Origin: Streptomyces sp. V1I1
GTDB lineage: Bacteria; Actinomycetota; Actinomycetes; Streptomycetales; Streptomycetaceae
DNA length: 64,000 bases
Reading direction: 5' to 3'
Assembly: GCF_030817355.1 (NCBI RefSeq)
Contig: NZ_JAUSZH010000001.1
Span: 4,155,001 to 4,219,000, forward strand
How positions within the stretch are numbered: the stretch's first letter is position 1; every line of letters begins with the position of its first letter. This document shows, piece by piece, positions 27,090 through 36,422 of the stretch. The position numbers and the translations under genes were made by a program. The notes under the pieces are model-generated. The model worked only from the letters and a program-made list of their open reading frames with translations, was not told the origin of the DNA and searched no databases.

Positions 27090-28061
27090 GTGACTGTGAT
27101 CGCGACCGAAAGCCTGAGCAAGCGGTTCCCCAGGGTGACCGCGCTTGACCGGCTCTCCTTGGACATCGGACCCGGTGTGACCGGACTGGTGGGCGCCAAC
27201 GGAGCCGGCAAGTCCACGTTGATCAAGATCCTGCTGGGTCTGTCCCCCGCCACGGAAGGCCGGGCCGCGGTGCTCGGCCTCGACGTCGCCACGAGCGGCG
27301 CCGCCATCCGCGAACAGGTGGGGTACATGCCCGAGCACGACTGCCTGCCGCCCGACGTCTCGGCCACCGAGTTCGTCGTCCATATGGCGCGCATGTCCGG
27401 GCTGCCGCCGACGGCCGCCCGCGAGCGCACCGCGGACACCCTGCGCCATGTCGGCCTCTACGAGGAGCGGTACCGCCCCATCGGCGGCTACTCGACCGGC
27501 ATGAAGCAGCGCGTCAAACTCGCGCAGGCCCTGGTCCACGACCCGAAGCTGGTCCTTCTGGACGAGCCGACCAACGGCCTCGACCCGGTGGGCCGCGACG
27601 AGATGCTGGGCCTGATCCGCCGCGTTCACACCGACTTCGGCATCTCGGTCCTGGTCACCTCGCACCTCCTCGGCGAGCTCGAGCGCACCTGTGACCATGT
27701 CGTCGTCATCGACGGCGGCGCCCTGCTGCGCTCCAGCTCCACCAGCGACTTCACCCAGACCACCGCGACCCTCGCGGTCGAGGTCACTGACACGGACACC
27801 CATCCCGACGGCACCGCCGTGCTCCGTAAGGCACTTGCCGCCGCCGGAATCACGCTCCACGCGCGCGTGGAGGACGGTCTGCCCGGCGCGGGCCACATCC
27901 TGCTCATCGAGGCGACGGGCGAGGAGACGTACGACGTCGTACGCGACACCGTCGCCGGCCTCGGCCTCGGACTCGTACGGATGGAACAGCGGCGCCACCA
28001 CATCGCGGAGGTCTTCCGTCCGGAGGCAGCGGCACAGCCCATGGAGGTGCAGGCGCGATGA
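27090..28061 (+). CDS. ABC transporter ATP-binding protein (first of a double exporter)
   Basis: This is an ATPase of about 323 residues with Walker A GANGAGKST, signature YSTGMKQRVKLAQAL, Walker B LVLLDEPTNGLD and switch His in VTSHLL. A C-terminal extension of about 100 residues is typical of ABC-2-type exporters. The start is uncertain: GTG at 27090 or 27096, the latter giving MIATESLSKRF; no clear ribosome-binding site is seen, so a leaderless mRNA is possible. Its end overlaps the next start by ATGA. It heads a set of four genes ATPase-permease-ATPase-permease. Confidence 0.9.
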   Translation: MTVIATESLSKRFPRVTALDRLSLDIGPGVTGLVGANGAGKSTLIKILLGLSPATEGRAAVLGLDVATSGAAIREQVGYMPEHDCLPPDVSATEFVVHMARMSGLPPTAARERTADTLRHVGLYEERYRPIGGYSTGMKQRVKLAQALVHDPKLVLLDEPTNGLDPVGRDEMLGLIRRVHTDFGISVLVTSHLLGELERTCDHVVVIDGGALLRSSSTSDFTQTTATLAVEVTDTDTHPDGTAVLRKALAAAGITLHARVEDGLPGAGHILLIEATGEETYDVVRDTVAGLGLGLVRMEQRRHHIAEVFRPEAAAQPMEVQAR

Positions 28062-28960
28062 GCATCGAGACCACCGGGATCCAGAAGGACACCACCCGGA
28101 TCCACAACATCGGATACCGGAACTACGAAGGCCCGCGGCTCGGCCGTGCGTACGCGCGCCGCTCCCTCTACTCGCAGTCGCTGCGCGGCGCGTACGGACT
28201 CGGCCGCTCGGCCAAGTCCAAGGTGCTGCCGATGATCCTCCTCGCGGTGATGTGCCTGCCCGCGGCGATCATCGTCGCGGTCGCCGTCGCCACCAAGCTC
28301 AAGGACCTCCCCCTCGACTACACCCGCTATGCGATCGTCACGCAGGCGGTCATCGGGCTCTTCCTGGCCGCGCAGGCACCCCAGTCCGTCTCGCGCGATC
28401 TGCGCTTCAAGACGGTGCCGCTGTACTTCTCGCGCCCGATCGAGCGCATCGATTACGTCCTGGCCAAGTACGGGGCAATGGCCTCAGCGCTGTTCGTACT
28501 CACCGCGGCGCCGCTGGTCATCCTCTACATCGGCTCGCTGCTCGCCAAGATGGACTTCGCGGACCAGACGAAGGGCTTCGCGCAGGGCATCGTCTCCGTG
28601 GCGCTCCTCTCCGTACTCTTCGGCGGCCTCGGTCTGGTGATGGCCGCGCTCACACCGCGCCGAGGCTTCGGCGTCGCCGCCGTGATCGCGACGCTGACCA
28701 TCACGTACGGCGCCGTCTCCACCGTCCAGGCGATCGCCTGGGAGACCGGATCGCCCGGAGTGATCAAGTGGCTCGGCCTCTTCTCGCCGGTCACGCTCAT
28801 CGACGGCGTACAGACCGCATTCCTCGGCGCGACCTCGGCCTTCCCGGGCGAGGCTGGACCCGGAGCCGGTGCGGGCGTGGCCTATCTGCTCGTCGTTCTT
28901 GCGCTCGTCCTCGGCTCGTACGCCGTACTGATGCGCCGCTACCGAAAGGTCGGGCTGTGA
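28058..28960 (+). CDS. ABC-2-type membrane permease
   Basis: This 300-residue membrane protein has about six helices (from residue 55 onward) after a soluble N-terminus with NIGYRNYEGPRLGRAYA. It presumably pairs with the flanking ATPases. Its substrate is unknown. It starts in an ATGA overlap with the preceding ATPase and ends in a GTGA overlap with the following one. Confidence 0.88.
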   Translation: MSIETTGIQKDTTRIHNIGYRNYEGPRLGRAYARRSLYSQSLRGAYGLGRSAKSKVLPMILLAVMCLPAAIIVAVAVATKLKDLPLDYTRYAIVTQAVIGLFLAAQAPQSVSRDLRFKTVPLYFSRPIERIDYVLAKYGAMASALFVLTAAPLVILYIGSLLAKMDFADQTKGFAQGIVSVALLSVLFGGLGLVMAALTPRRGFGVAAVIATLTITYGAVSTVQAIAWETGSPGVIKWLGLFSPVTLIDGVQTAFLGATSAFPGEAGPGAGAGVAYLLVVLALVLGSYAVLMRRYRKVGL

Positions 28961-29868
28961 CCACCATCAACATCGAGCACACCTCACGGTGGTTCGGAAA
29001 TGTCGTGGCCGTCAACGACGTGACCATGACGATCGGCCCGGGCGTCACCGGTCTGCTGGGCCCCAACGGCGCCGGAAAGTCCACGCTCATCAACATGATG
29101 GGTGGTTTCCTCGCCCCCTCGACGGGAAGCGTCACGCTCGACGGTCGGACGATCTGGCGCAATGAGTCCGTCTACCGGCAGATCGGCGTCGTACCGGAGC
29201 GGGAAGCGATGTACGACTTCCTCACCGGCCGCGAATTCGTCGTCGCCAACGCCGAGTTGCACGGCCTGGGCACCAAGGAGGCCCAGCGCGCGCTGGCCAC
29301 CGTCGAGATGGAGTACGCGCAGGACCGCAAGATCGCGACGTACAGCAAGGGCATGCGGCAGCGCGTGAAGATGGCATCGGCACTGGTGCACGAGCCGTCA
29401 GTGCTGCTGCTCGACGAGCCCTTCAACGGCATGGACCCGCGCCAGCGGATGCAGCTGATGGACCTGCTGCGCCGGATGGGCGGCGAAGGCCGTACGGTCC
29501 TCTTCTCCTCCCACATCCTGGAGGAGGTCGAGCAACTCGCCTCCCACATCGAGGTGATCGTGGCCGGCCGGCACGCCGCCTCCGGCGACTTCCGCAAGAT
29601 CCGCCGACTGATGACGGACCGGCCGCACCGCTATCTCGTACGGTCCAGCGACGACCGGGCGCTCGCCGCGGCCCTGATCGCCGACCCGTCGACGGCCGGC
29701 ATCGAGGTCGACCTGGCCGAGGGTGCGCTGCGCATCCAGGCCGTCGACTTCGGCCGGTTCACCGAACTGCTGCCGCGGGTCGCCCGCGAGCACTCCATCC
29801 GGCTGCTCACGGTCTCGCCCTCGGACGAGTCCCTCGAGTCGGTCTTCTCCTACCTCGTAGCGGCCTGA
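28957..29868 (+). CDS. ABC transporter ATP-binding protein (second)
   Basis: This 303-residue ATPase starts at a GTG that overlaps the TGA of the permease. Motifs are Walker A GPNGAGKST, signature YSKGMRQRVKMASAL, Walker B VLLLDEPFNGMD and switch His SSHIL. It is related to the first ATPase, so the operon probably encodes two exporters or one heteromeric complex of two ATPases and two permeases. Confidence 0.93.
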   Translation: MTTINIEHTSRWFGNVVAVNDVTMTIGPGVTGLLGPNGAGKSTLINMMGGFLAPSTGSVTLDGRTIWRNESVYRQIGVVPEREAMYDFLTGREFVVANAELHGLGTKEAQRALATVEMEYAQDRKIATYSKGMRQRVKMASALVHEPSVLLLDEPFNGMDPRQRMQLMDLLRRMGGEGRTVLFSSHILEEVEQLASHIEVIVAGRHAASGDFRKIRRLMTDRPHRYLVRSSDDRALAAALIADPSTAGIEVDLAEGALRIQAVDFGRFTELLPRVAREHSIRLLTVSPSDESLESVFSYLVAA

Positions 29869-29876
29869 AAGGAGCT

Positions 29877-30605
29877 GTGACGCAGATGTACAACCCCACA
29901 GTCGCCCGGCTCACCTATCGGGCCGTGCTCGGCAGGCGCCGGGCAGCGATCCTGTTCGTACTGCCCGGACTGCTGCTGCTCATTGCGGCGGCGGTACGGA
30001 GCTTCAACGGCGTGGACGACCAGGTCGCCGCGGATGTCCTGGGCGGGTTCGCCATCGCCACGATGGTGCCGCTGATCGGCGTGATCGCGGGAACCGGGTC
30101 GATCGGTCCCGAGATCGACGACGGGTCGATCGTCTATGTGCTGGCCAAGCCGGTGAAGCGGCCGACGATCATCGTCACGAAACTGGTCGTGGCCATCGCT
30201 ATCACGATGGCCTTCTCGGCGGTGCCCACGCTGATCGCCGGTTTCATCCTGAACGGCAACGGCCAGCAGGTCGCGGTGGCGTACACCGTGGCGGCTCTGG
30301 TCGCGTCGATCGCGTACAGCGCGCTGTTCCTGCTGCTCGGTACGGTCAGCCGGCATGCGGTGGTGATCGGACTCGTCTATGCGCTGGTGTGGGAAACGCT
30401 GTTCGGCAGCCTGGTCCCCGGGGCGCGCACGCTGAGCGTCCAGCAGTGGTCGCTGTCGCTCGCCGAGAAGATCGGCGGGGAGGGCCTGATCGGCTCGGAC
30501 GTGGGGCTGCCGCTAGCGGTGGCGCTGCTGGCGGGGGTCACGGTGGTCGCGACGTGGTACGCGGGGCAGAAGCTGAGGGTGCTGAAGCTCGCCGGGGAGG
30601 AGTGA
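29877..30605 (+). CDS. ABC-2-type membrane permease
   Basis: This 242-residue protein has about six membrane helices and the IDDGSIVYVLAKPVKR loop common in ABC-2 permeases of this group. Either GTG at 29877 or ATG at 29886 could start; the ribosome-binding site AAAGGAG fits the ATG spacing better. It is shorter and different in sequence from the other permease. It ends the operon. Confidence 0.88.
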   Translation: MTQMYNPTVARLTYRAVLGRRRAAILFVLPGLLLLIAAAVRSFNGVDDQVAADVLGGFAIATMVPLIGVIAGTGSIGPEIDDGSIVYVLAKPVKRPTIIVTKLVVAIAITMAFSAVPTLIAGFILNGNGQQVAVAYTVAALVASIAYSALFLLLGTVSRHAVVIGLVYALVWETLFGSLVPGARTLSVQQWSLSLAEKIGGEGLIGSDVGLPLAVALLAGVTVVATWYAGQKLRVLKLAGEE

Positions 30606-31326
30606 GGCGGCGGGGTCCGTGTCTCTTGGGTGTCAACCCCTGTCCGGTGGGCGGGGGTTGACGCGTATCCGCGTGACTGCACGTTTATCGGTTCGTTGTC
30701 CACTGCGCGTGGAGGCAACTGGAGTTCGTGGCGACGAGGGTTCGTGAAGCCGGGGATTGCCGGTGCCGGATCGAAAGCCGGGCCGGTCATTGGGTGAGTA
30801 GCACCGTGAGCCGACCTCCACCCCTGAGGCCCGGGGAGGAGGGCCGTCCATGATCGGTTCTGCGAACGGAAGGCATTCTCATGCCATCGGAAGTCGCCCT
30901 GGCCGCCCTCGTCGCAGCTCGACCTGGGCGGGATCACCACTGCCCGCGGCCAGGAACACCTCGCGCTGCTGTTTCTCGGCGTGGCCGCCGCCCTCGGCAC
31001 GTACACCTTCAACCTCAATGTCGTACGAGGCGCGGGGCAGGAGCACGCGTCATGACCGAGGGGTTGACCCGACTCGAAAATCAGTGGCACCGAAGCGCCG
31101 CCCGGGGCACAGTAGTTGAGCCGGCGCACGCCAGTGCGACCGACGCCACCGACCGGGAGAGGAGCGCGGCGATGACCGAGAGTACGAGTGCGAGTCCGTC
31201 GAGCTCCCAGCAGGGCAGCGCCGGGCAGGCAGCGGAGTAGCCACCGACCACTCCGCGAAGCCGCCCGCAGGCAGCTGCCCGGGGGCGGCCGCTTCGAGCG
31301 CGCATCCGCGCGGGCCGCCCCCTCCC
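30606..31326. other. 721-base region between ABC operon and tRNA-Ser
   Basis: The stretch has no intact gene I trust. It holds the frameshifted small gene at 30881-31054. A 63-codon frame follows at 31051-31242 (MTEGLTRLENQWHRSAARG..., Ser/Thr/Ala-rich end), of unclear reality. GGGTTGACCCGACT at about 31062 could be part of the tRNA promoter. The first 270 bases show nothing recognisable. Confidence 0.5.
30881..31054 (+). pseudogene. frameshifted small membrane-protein gene
   Basis: An ATG at 30881 with GGAAGG about 9 bases upstream opens MPSEVALAALV. A shift of one base near 30914 leads into the frame QLDLGGITTARGQEHLALLF, then LGVAAALGTYTFNLNVV, ending at the TGA at 31054. The second part contains a clean membrane helix. 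Joined, the two give a protein of about 57 residues. It is either a decayed gene or a sequencing error in a real small membrane protein. The family is unknown. Confidence 0.4.
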
Positions 31327-31474
<148 letters not shown>

Positions 31475-31491
31475 CCTCGCACCGCAGCGCG

Positions 31492-32295
31492 TCAGCCCTG
31501 AAGCAGCTGCTCCAGCACCACCGCGATGCCATCGTCCTCGTTCGACGCCGTGATCTCGTGCGCCACGGCCTTCAGCTCCTCGTGCGCATTGGCCATCGCC
31601 ACCCCGTGCGCCGCCCACCCGAACATCGGGATGTCGTTCGGCATGTCACCGAACGCGATCGTGTCCGCCGCACGCAGCCCAAGCCGCCGCGCCGCCAGCG
31701 ACAGCCCCGTCGCCTTGCTCAGCCCCAGCGGCAGGATCTCCACCACGCCCGGGCCCGCCATCACCACGTCCACCAGGCTGCCGACCGTTGCCCTGGCCGC
31801 CTTCGCCAGCGCGTCGTCGTCGAGCCCTGGATGCTGGATGTAGACCTTGTTGATCGGCGCGGACCACAGCTCGGACGGGTCCTCGAACGCCACAACCGGC
31901 AGCGGGCTCTCCTGGACCCGGTAGCCGGCGCCGACCAGCACCTCGCCGTCGAGGCCGTCCCGACTCGCCGCCAGCGCCAGCGGGCCGACCTCCGCCTCGA
32001 TCTTGGAGATCGCAAGACCGGCCAGCTGCCGGTCCAGCGTCACGGATGTCAGCAGCCGGTGCTCGCCCGCGTGGTAGACCTGCGCGCCCTGGCCGCAGAC
32101 CGCGAGGCCGTCGTACCCCAGGTCGTCCAGGATGTGCCGGGTCCACGGAACGGCCCGCCCGGTGACGATGATGTGCGCGGCGCCCGCAGCGGTGGCCGCG
32201 GCGAGGGCGTCGCGCGTGCGCTCCGAGACCGTTTCGTCGCCACGCAGCAGCGTGCCGTCGAGATCGGTCGCGACGAGCCGGTAGGGGAACGTCAC
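31492..32295 (-). CDS. HAD-superfamily Cof-type phosphatase
   Basis: This 267-residue paralogue of the HAD protein at 19738-20586 has [23 protein letters not shown], the lysine in INKVYIQHP and [11 protein letters not shown]. It starts with a GTG that overlaps the serS TGA (GTGA), so it is translationally coupled to seryl-tRNA synthetase, an arrangement I recall as conserved in Streptomyces. The coupling hints at a housekeeping role, but no substrate can be named. Confidence 0.9.
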   Translation of the reverse strand: MTFPYRLVATDLDGTLLRGDETVSERTRDALAAATAAGAAHIIVTGRAVPWTRHILDDLGYDGLAVCGQGAQVYHAGEHRLLTSVTLDRQLAGLAISKIEAEVGPLALAASRDGLDGEVLVGAGYRVQESPLPVVAFEDPSELWSAPINKVYIQHPGLDDDALAKAARATVGSLVDVVMAGPGVVEILPLGLSKATGLSLAARRLGLRAADTIAFGDMPNDIPMFGWAAHGVAMANAHEELKAVAHEITASNEDDGIAVVLEQLLQG

Positions 32296-33569
32296 TTGGC
32301 GACCGGCTCCAGCAATTCACGCCCGCCCAGGTACGGACGGAGCACCTCGGGCACCCGCACCGAACCGTCTGCCAACTGGTGGTTCTCCAGGATCGCCACG
32401 ATCGTGCGCGGTACGGCGCAGAGCGTGCCGTTCAGCGTCGCCAGTGGCTGCACCTTCTTGCCGTCGCGCATCCGGACCGACAGGCGGCGCGCCTGGAAGC
32501 TGTCGCAGTTCGACGCGGAGGTCAGCTCGCGGTACTTGCCCTGGGTCGGGATCCACGCTTCGCAGTCGTACTTGCGCGAGGCCGACGCGCCGAGGTCCCC
32601 GGTCGCCACATCGATCACCTGGAACGGCAGCTCCAGGCCCGTCAGCCACTGCTTCTCCCAGTCCAGGAGCCGCTTGTGCTCGGCCTCCGCGTCCTCGGGA
32701 GCGACGTACGAGAACATCTCGACCTTGTCGAACTGGTGCACCCGGAAGATTCCGCGGGTGTCCTTGCCGTACGTCCCGGCCTCGCGGCGGAAGCACGGCG
32801 AGAAGCCGGCGTACCGCAGCGGCAGCTTGTCGGCCTCGATGATTTCGTCCATGTGGTACGCGGCGAGCGGGACCTCGGAGGTGCCGACCAGGTAGTAGTC
32901 GTCCTTCTCCAGGTGGTAGACGTTCTCAGCGGCCTGGCCGAGGAAGCCGGTGCCCTCCATGGCGCGCGGGCGGACCAGCGCAGGCGTCAGCATCGGGATG
33001 AAGCCGGCCTCGGTGGCCTGCGCGATCGCGGCGTTGACGAGCGCGAGCTCGAGCAGCGCGCCGACGCCCGTCAGGTAGTAGAAGCGCGAGCCGGACACCT
33101 TGGCGCCGCGCTCGACGTCGATGGCGCCGAGCGCCTCGCCGAGCTCCAGGTGGTCCTTGGGCTCGAAACCCTCGGCACCGAAGTCGCGGATCGTGCCGTG
33201 CGTCTCGAGGACGACGAAGTCCTCCTCGCCGCCGACCGGAACGTCCTCATGGACGATGTTCCCCAACTGGAGCAGCAACCGCTTGGTCTCTTCGTCGGCC
33301 TCGTCCTGCGCGGCATCGGCCGCCTTGACGTCGGCCTTCAGCTGCTCGGCCTTCTTCAGCAGCTCGGCGCGCTCTTCGGGAGAGGCCTTGGGGATGAGCT
33401 TGCCGAGCTGCTTCTGCTCGGAGCGCAGCTCGTCGAAGCGGAGGCCGGACGACCTGCGCCGCTCATCGGCCAAGCGCAGGGCGTCGACGAGGGCGACGTC
33501 CTCTCCACGGGCGCGCTGGGAGGCGCGAACACGGTCGGGGTCCTCACGGAGCAGGCGAAGGTCAATCAC
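32292..33569 (-). CDS. serS: seryl-tRNA synthetase
   Basis: Class II synthetase of 425 residues. Residues 1-105 form the long N-terminal coiled-coil arm that grips the variable arm of tRNA-Ser; the catalytic domain shows motif 2 [22 protein letters not shown] and motif 3 near [11 protein letters not shown]. Start GTG at 33569 ([10 protein letters not shown] is the universal N-terminus). The region upstream is the large DnaA-box intergenic stretch. Two tRNA-Ser genes lie in the same window. Confidence 0.97.
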   Translation of the reverse strand: MIDLRLLREDPDRVRASQRARGEDVALVDALRLADERRRSSGLRFDELRSEQKQLGKLIPKASPEERAELLKKAEQLKADVKAADAAQDEADEETKRLLLQLGNIVHEDVPVGGEEDFVVLETHGTIRDFGAEGFEPKDHLELGEALGAIDVERGAKVSGSRFYYLTGVGALLELALVNAAIAQATEAGFIPMLTPALVRPRAMEGTGFLGQAAENVYHLEKDDYYLVGTSEVPLAAYHMDEIIEADKLPLRYAGFSPCFRREAGTYGKDTRGIFRVHQFDKVEMFSYVAPEDAEAEHKRLLDWEKQWLTGLELPFQVIDVATGDLGASASRKYDCEAWIPTQGKYRELTSASNCDSFQARRLSVRMRDGKKVQPLATLNGTLCAVPRTIVAILENHQLADGSVRVPEVLRPYLGGRELLEPVAK

Positions 33570-34159
33570 CCCACCAGGCTACCGGTGCGGACTGACGGCA
33601 CCCCACCCGATATTGCCTTGCGTGTAATTTTGTCCGGATTGCTCGAATTGCCGGAATTGGATAAGGGTCGATAAATCGGGTGCCGAGTTGAGCGGGCAAG
33701 CGTCAATAAACGCGACGCTATTCGCCGAAATGGGGCATGGGGTGAGGGGTCGCATTGACCCACAGCCTTTGGGGATGGGGGGTGGGCTCCCCCTTGTCCA
33801 CAGGGTTGCGGCTTCCCGCAAGGTTATCCACAGGCTGTGTGCGAGATCTGTGGACCACGGAAAACCACGGAAAAGATCGTTTTCAGGACTGTGCGTGGGC
33901 CGGAGGATTCCCCATCCAAACCCGCCTCACACACTCATTCGGGTGGGAATTCCTCGCTCCAAAGAGTTGATCAATGGAATTGAGGTGACAGAGGGCACCC
34001 TGCGGCCCTGTGGACGGAAGTGGGGCGAGTGAGAAGATTTGTCGACCATGTCGGCTTGTGTTGTCGACTTGTCCCCAGGTCGAGAAGCGCGCCTGTGGAT
34101 AAGTCCTGTGGACGACGAAAATCTGCAGGTAGGACCGGGCCCGTAGGCCGCCCAGTCCC
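33570..34159. other. 590-base serS-pheA intergenic region
   Basis: No coding sequence is evident; base composition is clearly lower in GC than the neighbouring genes, for example around 33600-33730 and 33920-33990. It carries the serS promoter, a perfect TTGCGG-CTTC-CCGCAA hairpin at about 33806-33821 and a scattered group of DnaA boxes (33794-34115) described separately. Confidence 0.7.
33794..34115. promoter_or_regulatory. DnaA-box cluster in the serS-pheA gap
   Basis: Box-like 9-mers are TTGTCCACA (33794), TTATCCACA (33824), TGTGGACCA (33849), TGTGGACGG (34009), TTGTCCCCA (34069), TGTGGATAA (34094, complement TTATCCACA) and TGTGGACGA (34107). Three are consensus matches and four have one or two mismatches. 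Both orientations occur. The cluster is the densest in the window apart from the 15-base array at 26919. Confidence 0.7.
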
Positions 34160-35095
34160 TCAGGCGCGGCCGTCCTGGGAGCGCGCCAGCCAGTCCGACG
34201 CCGCCGTGAACTCCGCGTCCGACGTCCCCGCGCGCAGCTCCCGTACGTCCCCCACAGCCACACCTGCCCGCGGATACGAACCGAGGAACCGCACCTTCGG
34301 ACAGATCCGCTTCAGCCCCATCAGCGCCTCGCCCACCCGCCGGTCCGCGATATGGCCCTCGGCGTCCACGGCGAAGCAGTAGTTCCCGATCCCCGCGCCC
34401 GTCGGCCGCGACTGGATCAGCATCAGGTTGACCCCGCGCACAGCGAACTCCTGCAGCAGTTCGAGCAGCGCACCCGGGTGGTCGTCGCCCAGCCAGATGA
34501 CCACCGAGGTCTTGTCCGCGCCGGTCGGTGCCGCGGGCCTGGCGGGCCGGCCCACCAGTACGAAGCGGGTCTCCGCGTTCTCCGCGTCATGGATCTCGGT
34601 GACCAGCGGCTCGAGCCCGTACGTCGCCGCCGCGAACTCGCCCGCGAAGGCCGCGTCGTACCGCCCCTCCTGCACCAGCCGCGCGCCGTCCGCGTTCGAG
34701 GCTGCCGACTCCCACAGGACGTCCGGCAGGTTGTTCCGCAGCCAGTTCCGGACCTGCGGCTGGGCGACCGGGTGCCCGGTCACCGTCTTCACCTCGGACA
34801 GCTTAGTGTCCGGCCGTACCAGCAACGCGAAGGCGATGGGCAGCAGCACCTCGCGGTAGATCATCAGCGGCTCGCCGGAGGCCAGCTCGTCGAGGGTCGC
34901 GGTGACGCCGCCCTCCACGGAGTTCTCGATCGGTACGAGGGCGGCAGCGGCTTCCCCGTTGCGTACGGCATCGAGCGCAGCCGGTACGGACACCATGGGG
35001 ACGAGCTCCCGGGTGGCGGCTTCGGGGAGCGTGCGCAGGGCGGCTTCGGTGAAGGTGCCCTCGGGACCGAGATACGTGTAGCGCGTGGCCGACAT
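34160..35095 (-). CDS. pheA: prephenate dehydratase
   Basis: Monofunctional enzyme of 311 residues that converts prephenate to phenylpyruvate for phenylalanine synthesis. The N-terminal catalytic domain begins YLGPEGTFTEAAL and contains VPIENSVEGGV and the TRF motif (AETRFVLVG). The C-terminal ACT domain (about 200-285) carries GALLELLQEFAVRGVNL and the ESRP-equivalent IQSRPT for feedback inhibition by Phe. The start is ATG at 35095. It follows the copper cluster on the same strand after a 27-base gap. Confidence 0.96.
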   Translation of the reverse strand: MSATRYTYLGPEGTFTEAALRTLPEAATRELVPMVSVPAALDAVRNGEAAAALVPIENSVEGGVTATLDELASGEPLMIYREVLLPIAFALLVRPDTKLSEVKTVTGHPVAQPQVRNWLRNNLPDVLWESAASNADGARLVQEGRYDAAFAGEFAAATYGLEPLVTEIHDAENAETRFVLVGRPARPAAPTGADKTSVVIWLGDDHPGALLELLQEFAVRGVNLMLIQSRPTGAGIGNYCFAVDAEGHIADRRVGEALMGLKRICPKVRFLGSYPRAGVAVGDVRELRAGTSDAEFTAASDWLARSQDGRA

Positions 35096-35122
35096 ACCGT
35101 CACCCTAATGGGCCGCAATGAT

Positions 35123-36415
35123 TCACGACTCCAGAAGCCGCTGCCCCACGTACTCGCCCTCCTTGGGCCCGCCCGGCACCGCGAACAGTCCGCTCGCCTC
35201 GTGCCGGATGAACGGCGACAGCGCATCGCCGCGGTCGAGCTTGCGCTGTACGGGTACGAAGCCGCGCAGTGGATCGGCCTGCCAGCAGATGAAGAGCAGG
35301 CCCGCGTCCGGCGTCCCGTCCGGGCCGATCCCGTCGTGGAACGAGAACGGCCGCCGCAGCATCGCGGCACCGCCGTTCTGCTCCGGCGCGGAGATCCGGG
35401 CATGGGCGTTGTCGGGGATCACCAGCTTCCCGTCAGGCCCTGTCCTGTCGAGCGCGAGCTCGGTCGTCTCGGTGCCGCCGGTCAGCGGTGCGCCGTCGGA
35501 CTTGCGCCGGCCGATGACCAGCTCCTGCTTCTTCAGCGAGAGCTTCTCCCAGTCGTCGAGCAGCATCCGGATCCTGCGTACGACGGCGTATGAGCCGCCC
35601 GCCAGCCATGCGTACTCCGTCCCGGACGGCACGAAGATCCGCCGGTCGAAGTCGGCCTCGGACGGCTTGGGATTGCGCGTGCCGTCGACCTGGCCCATCA
35701 GGTTGCGGGCGGTCATCGGCTTGCCCGTGGCCCCCGGCGAACGGTTGAACCCGTTCATCTGCCAGCGCACCCGGGCCGCTTCCCCCGCCGCCTTCTGGAC
35801 CGCGCGCAGCGCGTGGAAGGCGACCAGCGCGTCGTCCGAGCCGATCTGCACCCACAGATCGCCGTTGCTGCGCTTGGCGTCCAGCTGGTCGGAGGAGAAG
35901 GCGGGCAGCGGGTCCAGCTCCGGCGGGCGCTGCGCCACCAGCCCCGTACGGTCGAAGAAGGTCCGGCCGAAGCCGAAGGTGATCGTGAGCGACGAGGGCC
36001 CGGCGTCCAGCGCGACGCCCGTGTCGCCGTCGCCGCCCGCCTGGCCCGCCATCAGTTCGGCGGCGAGTGTGGACCACCGGCGCATCAGCGCGGCGGCTTC
36101 CTTACGGCCCGATCCCGGCGCGAGGTCGAAGGCGATCAGATGGCCGCGGGCCTGCAGGGGCGTGGTGATGCCCGCCTGGTGCTCTCCGTGGAATGCGATG
36201 CCGGTCGAGCCGACCGTCGTCAGCGCGGTCGGGGCGTCGCCGGAGGCAGCCGCGTGCGCGGCGGCGCCGCCCGCAGCCCCCAGCACCAGCGCGGTCGCGC
36301 CCGCCGCGCCGACGGTGCCGAGCAGTCGCCGCCTCGAGATGTCGCTGTCGCTCGCGGGGTCGCTCACTGCGGCACTCACCGGGGCACTCACGGGGTCTTT
36401 CACGGAGTCACTCAC
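35123..36415 (-). CDS. dtpA: Tat-exported DyP-type haem peroxidase (DtpA-like)
   Basis: This 430-residue protein has a twin-arginine signal SRRRLLGTVGAAGATALVLG at about residues 28-47. The DyP motif GxxDG is present as GQVDGTRNP, carrying the catalytic Asp. In S. lividans the homologue DtpA lies in the same sco-ecuC-copCD context and is required for maturation of the copper oxidase GlxA during development; I infer the same here from context. The first 22 codons are a run of GTG-bearing repeats, so the true start is unclear (36415, or any of the next GTGs down to about 36370). Confidence 0.9.
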   Translation of the reverse strand: MSDSVKDPVSAPVSAAVSDPASDSDISRRRLLGTVGAAGATALVLGAAGGAAAHAAASGDAPTALTTVGSTGIAFHGEHQAGITTPLQARGHLIAFDLAPGSGRKEAAALMRRWSTLAAELMAGQAGGDGDTGVALDAGPSSLTITFGFGRTFFDRTGLVAQRPPELDPLPAFSSDQLDAKRSNGDLWVQIGSDDALVAFHALRAVQKAAGEAARVRWQMNGFNRSPGATGKPMTARNLMGQVDGTRNPKPSEADFDRRIFVPSGTEYAWLAGGSYAVVRRIRMLLDDWEKLSLKKQELVIGRRKSDGAPLTGGTETTELALDRTGPDGKLVIPDNAHARISAPEQNGGAAMLRRPFSFHDGIGPDGTPDAGLLFICWQADPLRGFVPVQRKLDRGDALSPFIRHEASGLFAVPGGPKEGEYVGQRLLES

Positions 36416-36417
36416 GG
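36363..36417 (-). repeat. GTGAGTGxC tandem units at the dtpA-like start
   Basis: On the coding strand the first codons read as repeated GTGAGTGAC, GTGAAAGAC, GTGAGTGCC, GTGAGTGCC, GTGAGCGAC units with CCC/GCA spacers, giving VSDSV, KDPV, SAPV, SAAV, SDPA in the protein. Five in-frame GTG codons result, each a potential start. Confidence 0.75.
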
Positions 36418-36422
36418 GTAGG

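Noticed and set aside
31081..31305. 74-codon minus-strand frame with a hydrophobic stretch next to tRNA-Ser
   Set aside because: No ribosome-binding site; hydrophobicity arises from the antisense of a Ser/Thr-rich frame; overlaps a plus-strand candidate.
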